NCBI GenBank assembly: GCA_035282865.1
Contig: DATEVB010000018.1
Coordinates: 1 to 8,117, forward strand
Direction: 5' to 3'
DNA: 8,117 bases
From: UBA4744 sp035282865
Lineage (GTDB): Bacteria > Actinomycetota > Acidimicrobiia > Spongiisociales > UBA4744
Shown one piece after another: positions 4,940 through 8,117 of the stretch. A program made the translations under genes and the position numbers. The notes under the pieces are model-generated. The model saw only the letters and a list, made by a program, of their open reading frames with translations. It ran no database searches and had not been told where the DNA came from. The first letter of the stretch is position 1. Each line of letters begins with the position of its first letter.

Positions 4940-5131
4940 CTAGTGACAAGCCGTTTGCTCACGGTCTTTTTCTACCATCATGATCTTGCGTTCAGCTCCC
5001 AGGATGATCTTCTCGAAGGCATCGGTGAGATCGTTGATCTGGACCAGAAACCATGCCGGATGGGTCGGCTCGGTCGCGTCTACAGCGATCTGGTCGATCG
5101 CTTGCTTGATGGTGCGATCCGGGTCGCTCAT
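4940..5131 (-). CDS. Small hypothetical protein
   Basis: I do not recognise this 63-residue protein. It reads like real protein rather than frame noise: a mixed acidic and basic composition, the segment AIDQIAVDATEPTHPAWFLVQINDLTDAFEKIILGAE (about 11-47), a likely amphipathic helix from NDLTDAFEKIILGAERKIMMVEKD, and mostly GC-ending codons like its neighbours. I start it at ATG 5131 (MSDPDRTIKQ). A GTG at 5176 would add 15 residues rich in Pro and Arg. Neither start has a clear Shine-Dalgarno sequence. It follows the zwf-side hairpin and precedes the DUF1003 gene on the same strand. It has no cysteine motif, signal peptide or membrane span, and probably acts in the cytosol. Confidence 0.45.
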   Translation of the reverse strand: MSDPDRTIKQAIDQIAVDATEPTHPAWFLVQINDLTDAFEKIILGAERKIMMVEKDREQTACH

Positions 5132-5208
5132 GGTGAAGACGTACCCTACTGCCGGCGGTCGAGCCGATCGGCCCACGTCCGAGACGAACTTGGGTTTTCG
5201 GATGAATT

Positions 5209-5233
5209 GGCGGCCCGACCTCTCCGGGCCGCC
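5209..5233 (-). terminator. Strong GC hairpin downstream of zwf, probable terminator
   Basis: A perfect 9-bp stem (GGCGGCCCG with its complement CGGGCCGCC) closes a 7-nt loop. On the minus strand it lies 126 bp after the zwf stop and is followed by AATTCATC, AT-rich but not a T-tract. It is the most stable short hairpin I found in the window and probably ends the GH15-zwf transcript, separating it from the small gene at 5131. Confidence 0.6.
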
Positions 5234-5358
5234 CGTACTTCGGCGGTGCCCGGGTCGGTGGGGGGTCGCCGGGGAGAGCCGGAGCGCGAGTGGTGATAGG
5301 CGGCGGGATCGCCATGGCAGTCACGATTGGTATCGGACGCCTCTTGGGGGTCAGCGGT

Positions 5359-6771
5359 CTATGAAGCTCGATCGCCCGGCGGTGGGCCTTGGGCCTGGGC
5401 CGGACGGTGCCAGGCTGCCACACCGGCAGGTATGCGGTCGGCTTGTTCGGGTCCCCATGATCCTTGGGCATAGGGGAGTGGTCGTCCGGGAAGATAGAGG
5501 GCCGGTTCGACGATTCGCCAGGCCTCGTCGATGATGTCCTGTCGTGCGAAGAGCCCGGGATCGCCCTCGATTGCCTCGGCCAGCAAACGTTCGTATGCGT
5601 CGGAGCGACGCCCGAATACGTCTTCATAGTCCACACTGAGCACGGTCGACTCGGTGACGATTCGGTCGCCCGGTCGTTTGGTCTGCATATCGAGGTTCAC
5701 CCCGTCGTCGGATCCCAGCCGGAATCGGAGGCGGTTGGGGTCGGGTGCTCTGGTCGTATCGTCGAAGGGGAGCGACGGTTGGCGCCGGAACTCGACGATC
5801 GCTTCGGTAGCGGTGGTCGAGAGTCGTTTTCCTGCCCGGATGAAGAACGGTACACCTGCCCAACGGAGGGAATCGATATTGAGCCGGAGAGCCACATACG
5901 TCTCAACCGTTGAGTTGGGATCGACGCCCGGCTCGCTGGTGTATCCGATGTACTGACCTCTCACCACGTTGCCGGCCTCAAGCGGTTGTATGGCCTTGAG
6001 TACCTTCGCTTTCTCGTTCTGCAATGCCGTCGCGCTTGGGTCCCCGGGTGCTTCCATCGCCAGAAGGGCAACCACTTGCAGCAAATGGTTCTGGACGACA
6101 TCTCGGACGGTCCCCAGTTCTTCATAGAGTTTTCCGCGACCGTCGACGCCGAATGACTCCGCCATGGTGATCTGCACGCTCGAGACGTAATGCCGGCTCC
6201 ACACGGGTTCCAGCAGCAAGTTGGCGAAGCGGAACACGAGCAGGTTCTGGACGGATTCCTTGCCCAGGAAGTGATCGATTCGGAAGATCGACTCCTCGGG
6301 GAAGACACGGTGCAACACCGAGTTGAGATGGTGGGCGCTGGCCAGGTCACGCCCAAACGGCTTCTCGATAACCAGGCGGGCATGCTCGGCCAGTCCGGCG
6401 GTGTGGAGGCCTTCGACGAGGATCTCGAACATCTCCGGAGGTATGGCCAAATAGTGAACCGGGCGGCAGCCGGTACCGAGCACTCCGGCGAGCTTGTGAA
6501 AGGTTGCCGGGTCCTGGTAATCGCCTGCCACATAGCGCACCCGCCCCGCCAGGCGCGCAAGGTGACTCTCATCGACATCATCCACCGCCGCCCGAACCGA
6601 TTTGCTCATGAAGCTGACCAGGTCGGCGTCGCTCCAGTTGTTGATGGCCACGCCGACCACCGGCATTTCCAGAAGCTTCCGAGCTTCGAGGTGGTAGACA
6701 GCCGGGAAGAGTTTCTTGGTCGCCAGGTTGCCGGTGGCGCCGAAGAGCACAATGCAGTCCGCTCGTTCCAT
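5359..6771 (-). CDS. zwf: Glucose-6-phosphate 1-dehydrogenase
   Basis: This cytosolic enzyme oxidises glucose 6-phosphate to 6-phosphogluconolactone, making NADPH or NADH, the first step of the oxidative pentose phosphate pathway. Domain order is normal over 470 residues: the nucleotide-binding loop GATGNLATKK (11-20), EKPFGRDL (136-143), the family signature RIDHFLGKESVQN (164-176) with substrate-binding H167 and K171, ESFGVDGRG (205-213), QNHLLQV (227-233) with the catalytic His at 229, and RAGKRL (312-317) with a substrate-phosphate lysine. The C-terminal GSWGP (437-441) is also conserved. The start ATG at 6771 directly follows the TAA of the upstream GH15 gene, with GAGGG as ribosome binding site inside that gene's end, so the two are translationally coupled. 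The coenzyme preference is not clear. The Pro/Gln-rich tail after 456 looks non-conserved. Confidence 0.96.
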   Translation of the reverse strand: MERADCIVLFGATGNLATKKLFPAVYHLEARKLLEMPVVGVAINNWSDADLVSFMSKSVRAAVDDVDESHLARLAGRVRYVAGDYQDPATFHKLAGVLGTGCRPVHYLAIPPEMFEILVEGLHTAGLAEHARLVIEKPFGRDLASAHHLNSVLHRVFPEESIFRIDHFLGKESVQNLLVFRFANLLLEPVWSRHYVSSVQITMAESFGVDGRGKLYEELGTVRDVVQNHLLQVVALLAMEAPGDPSATALQNEKAKVLKAIQPLEAGNVVRGQYIGYTSEPGVDPNSTVETYVALRLNIDSLRWAGVPFFIRAGKRLSTTATEAIVEFRRQPSLPFDDTTRAPDPNRLRFRLGSDDGVNLDMQTKRPGDRIVTESTVLSVDYEDVFGRRSDAYERLLAEAIEGDPGLFARQDIIDEAWRIVEPALYLPGRPLPYAQGSWGPEQADRIPAGVAAWHRPAQAQGPPPGDRAS

Positions 6772-8117
6772 TTAGTCGTCCCTCTCGTTGTAGGTGGCCG
6801 TATTCGTATCCGGCCGTGGGGCAGGCGGAACGACCGTCACGCCGAAATCGGTACCTTCCCAGCGGTTCTCGTCTATCCATCGAATCGTGAACGTGATGGT
6901 CGACGGTGCGGAGATACTTGCCGTGGCGAGCTCCGCGTGGTGGATGCCGAGGCTGGAATCTTTGGTTGGGACGTCGATATCGTGCGCCCATGCATCACTC
7001 GACCAGCGCACCACGGCAGGTGCTCGCACCTCGATCCGCAGCACGGCGCCCTCGGGCATCGTCCGGCACTTGTGATTGAATCGCCAGATCGAATATGGAG
7101 ACACCATTCGGTCTCTCAGATAGCGCTGAACAGGCTGGGGAGGCATGTCGAACACCCGGCTGTCGAGCAACGACCTCTTGAGTTTCAGGTACTCGGCGTG
7201 GGCCCAAACCAGGGGCATGGCCGAACCGGAAGGACGGCCCGTGAAAAGTTCCTGCTCGGGGAGGTTGGGACCATCCCAGGTCTGTTCGGGCAACATGCCG
7301 CCGTCGTTGGCCGATTGCGCGACGGTTTTTGCCAGGTCGGTTGCCTTCTCCACGCGCCCGGCAGCCAATTCGTAGTGGGCTCGTTCGGCAGTCAGCAGCG
7401 GCCAGGCTCTACCGATACCGGTCCCGTCAAATGGTGACCCGTCTGCGTGCTCACCGTAGCCGTCCTGGTTGTAGCGACGAAACCCGGGCCCCTGCGGCAG
7501 TTCGATTCTGAGTAATCGATCGATTACCTTGACGGTATTGACGATGCGGGGGTCATTCGGGGCGCGCAACCCAAAGCGGACCAGGGCGAGAGCATCCACA
7601 CTGACGATTTCGGTCGCCGGTTCCTGACTTTGGCCGGGAGGCCGATTCTTGATCGGAACAAAACCAGAGGCGGGGGAGGCTGCGTCTGCAGTTTCTGGCG
7701 GCGCGATCCGGACGTAGTAACCATCGACTCCGCACTCTGCTGCGAGGTCGGTGCCGGTCACGTACATCCACCGTTCCACAGATTGATTCCATACGTCGGC
7801 CGTTTCGCGCAGGTAGGCGCCTGCCACGGGTTCACCCTGCCGGTCGGCCAGATCGGCGGCTACCAACAAGGCGGCCACTTCTGCCGCAATCGTGAAGGGT
7901 GTGTAGCCGGGGTCTTCCTCCCACCGGTCCTGATCGGTGACCGGACCAAATCGAACGATGAAGGAAGCGGCGCGGCGCACCGTCGGCCAGAGACGCGTCA
8001 TATCGTCATCAGTGAGGGCCCCGCTTCGGGCGGCGAGATCGAACAACAGGATGGGAAGGGCGGTCTCGTCCATTTGAATGCCGGTCCAGTAGGAGCTCCC
8101 ATCGAGCCACATGTTCT
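6772..8117 (-). CDS. Glycoside hydrolase family 15 enzyme (glucoamylase-type), cut by the window edge
   Basis: The visible 447 or so residues are the C-terminal part of a GH15 protein. The frame stays open through the right edge and its beginning is missing. GH15 enzymes release glucose from starch-like glucans, dextrins or, in several actinobacteria, trehalose. Numbering from the Met at 8112: WLDGSSYWTGIQMDETALP (2-20) is the substrate-pocket strand, RWEEDPGYTPFTIAAEVAAL (63-82) carries the probable general-acid Glu (65 or 66), GRAWPLLTAERAHYELA (234-250) is a core helix, and MLPEQTWD (273-280) carries the probable general-base Glu 276. From about 325 a beta-rich C-terminal region (QPVQRYLRDRM, then IWRFNH) follows, common in bacterial members. 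In the visible part no membrane span is seen. Its stop touches the zwf start, which links glucose release to the pentose phosphate pathway. The substrate is not determined. Confidence 0.92.
   Translation of the reverse strand, partial: NMWLDGSSYWTGIQMDETALPILLFDLAARSGALTDDDMTRLWPTVRRAASFIVRFGPVTDQDRWEEDPGYTPFTIAAEVAALLVAADLADRQGEPVAGAYLRETADVWNQSVERWMYVTGTDLAAECGVDGYYVRIAPPETADAASPASGFVPIKNRPPGQSQEPATEIVSVDALALVRFGLRAPNDPRIVNTVKVIDRLLRIELPQGPGFRRYNQDGYGEHADGSPFDGTGIGRAWPLLTAERAHYELAAGRVEKATDLAKTVAQSANDGGMLPEQTWDGPNLPEQELFTGRPSGSAMPLVWAHAEYLKLKRSLLDSRVFDMPPQPVQRYLRDRMVSPYSIWRFNHKCRTMPEGAVLRIEVRAPAVVRWSSDAWAHDIDVPTKDSSLGIHHAELATASISAPSTITFTIRWIDENRWEGTDFGVTVVPPAPRPDTNTATYNERDD

Noticed and set aside
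6190..7437. Plus-strand frame of 415 residues antisense to zwf and the GH15 gene
   Set aside because: Both minus-strand genes have full family motifs over this span. The antisense frame is a codon-bias shadow with no recognisable domain.

Overview
The window is high-GC DNA with GC-ending codon use, GTG starts beside ATG starts, purine-rich ribosome binding sites, and protein families common in actinobacteria (IS110, ribbon-helix-helix antitoxins with MazF/PemK and VapC toxins, a GH15 enzyme next to zwf). I infer an actinobacterium, possibly an uncultured Acidimicrobiia-like lineage. No marker gene is present to confirm this.

Layout, left to right. Positions 1-726 hold no gene I can recognise, only a left-edge hairpin, a 20-bp tandem duplication and several palindromes. 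A zinc-dependent, probably NADP(H)-using alcohol dehydrogenase lies at 727-1770 (+) and ends in a hairpin. Positions 1771-2600 are a decayed mobile-element zone: unassigned DNA with two palindromes, then the N-terminal stump of an IS110 transposase (2086-2326, -) broken by two frameshifts and truncated, then its 5' non-coding region, which may keep part of a bridge RNA. Two toxin-antitoxin modules follow, pointing at each other: a ribbon-helix-helix antitoxin with a MazF/PemK toxin (2621-3164, +) and a VapB/VapC pair (3242-3879, -). Positions 3895-4384 hold no recognisable gene but contain inverted repeats.

From 4385 to the right edge everything is on the minus strand. A DUF1003 membrane protein (4385-4867) and a small hypothetical protein (4940-5131) lie downstream of a strong hairpin (5209-5233). 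Upstream of that hairpin is a two-gene unit: a GH15 glucoamylase-type enzyme cut by the window edge (6772-8117) and zwf, glucose-6-phosphate dehydrogenase (5359-6771). The stop codon of the first abuts the start codon of the second.

The right half looks like carbon metabolism: alpha-glucan or trehalose hydrolysis yielding glucose, paired with entry into the oxidative pentose phosphate pathway and NADPH supply. The left half looks like an accessory insertion site collecting a dead insertion sequence and two toxin-antitoxin modules. The most informative signal I found is that both antitoxin genes appear to have leaderless promoters, with a palindromic operator of matching design placed on the promoter. 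I did not find convincing evidence of an undescribed multi-gene system.
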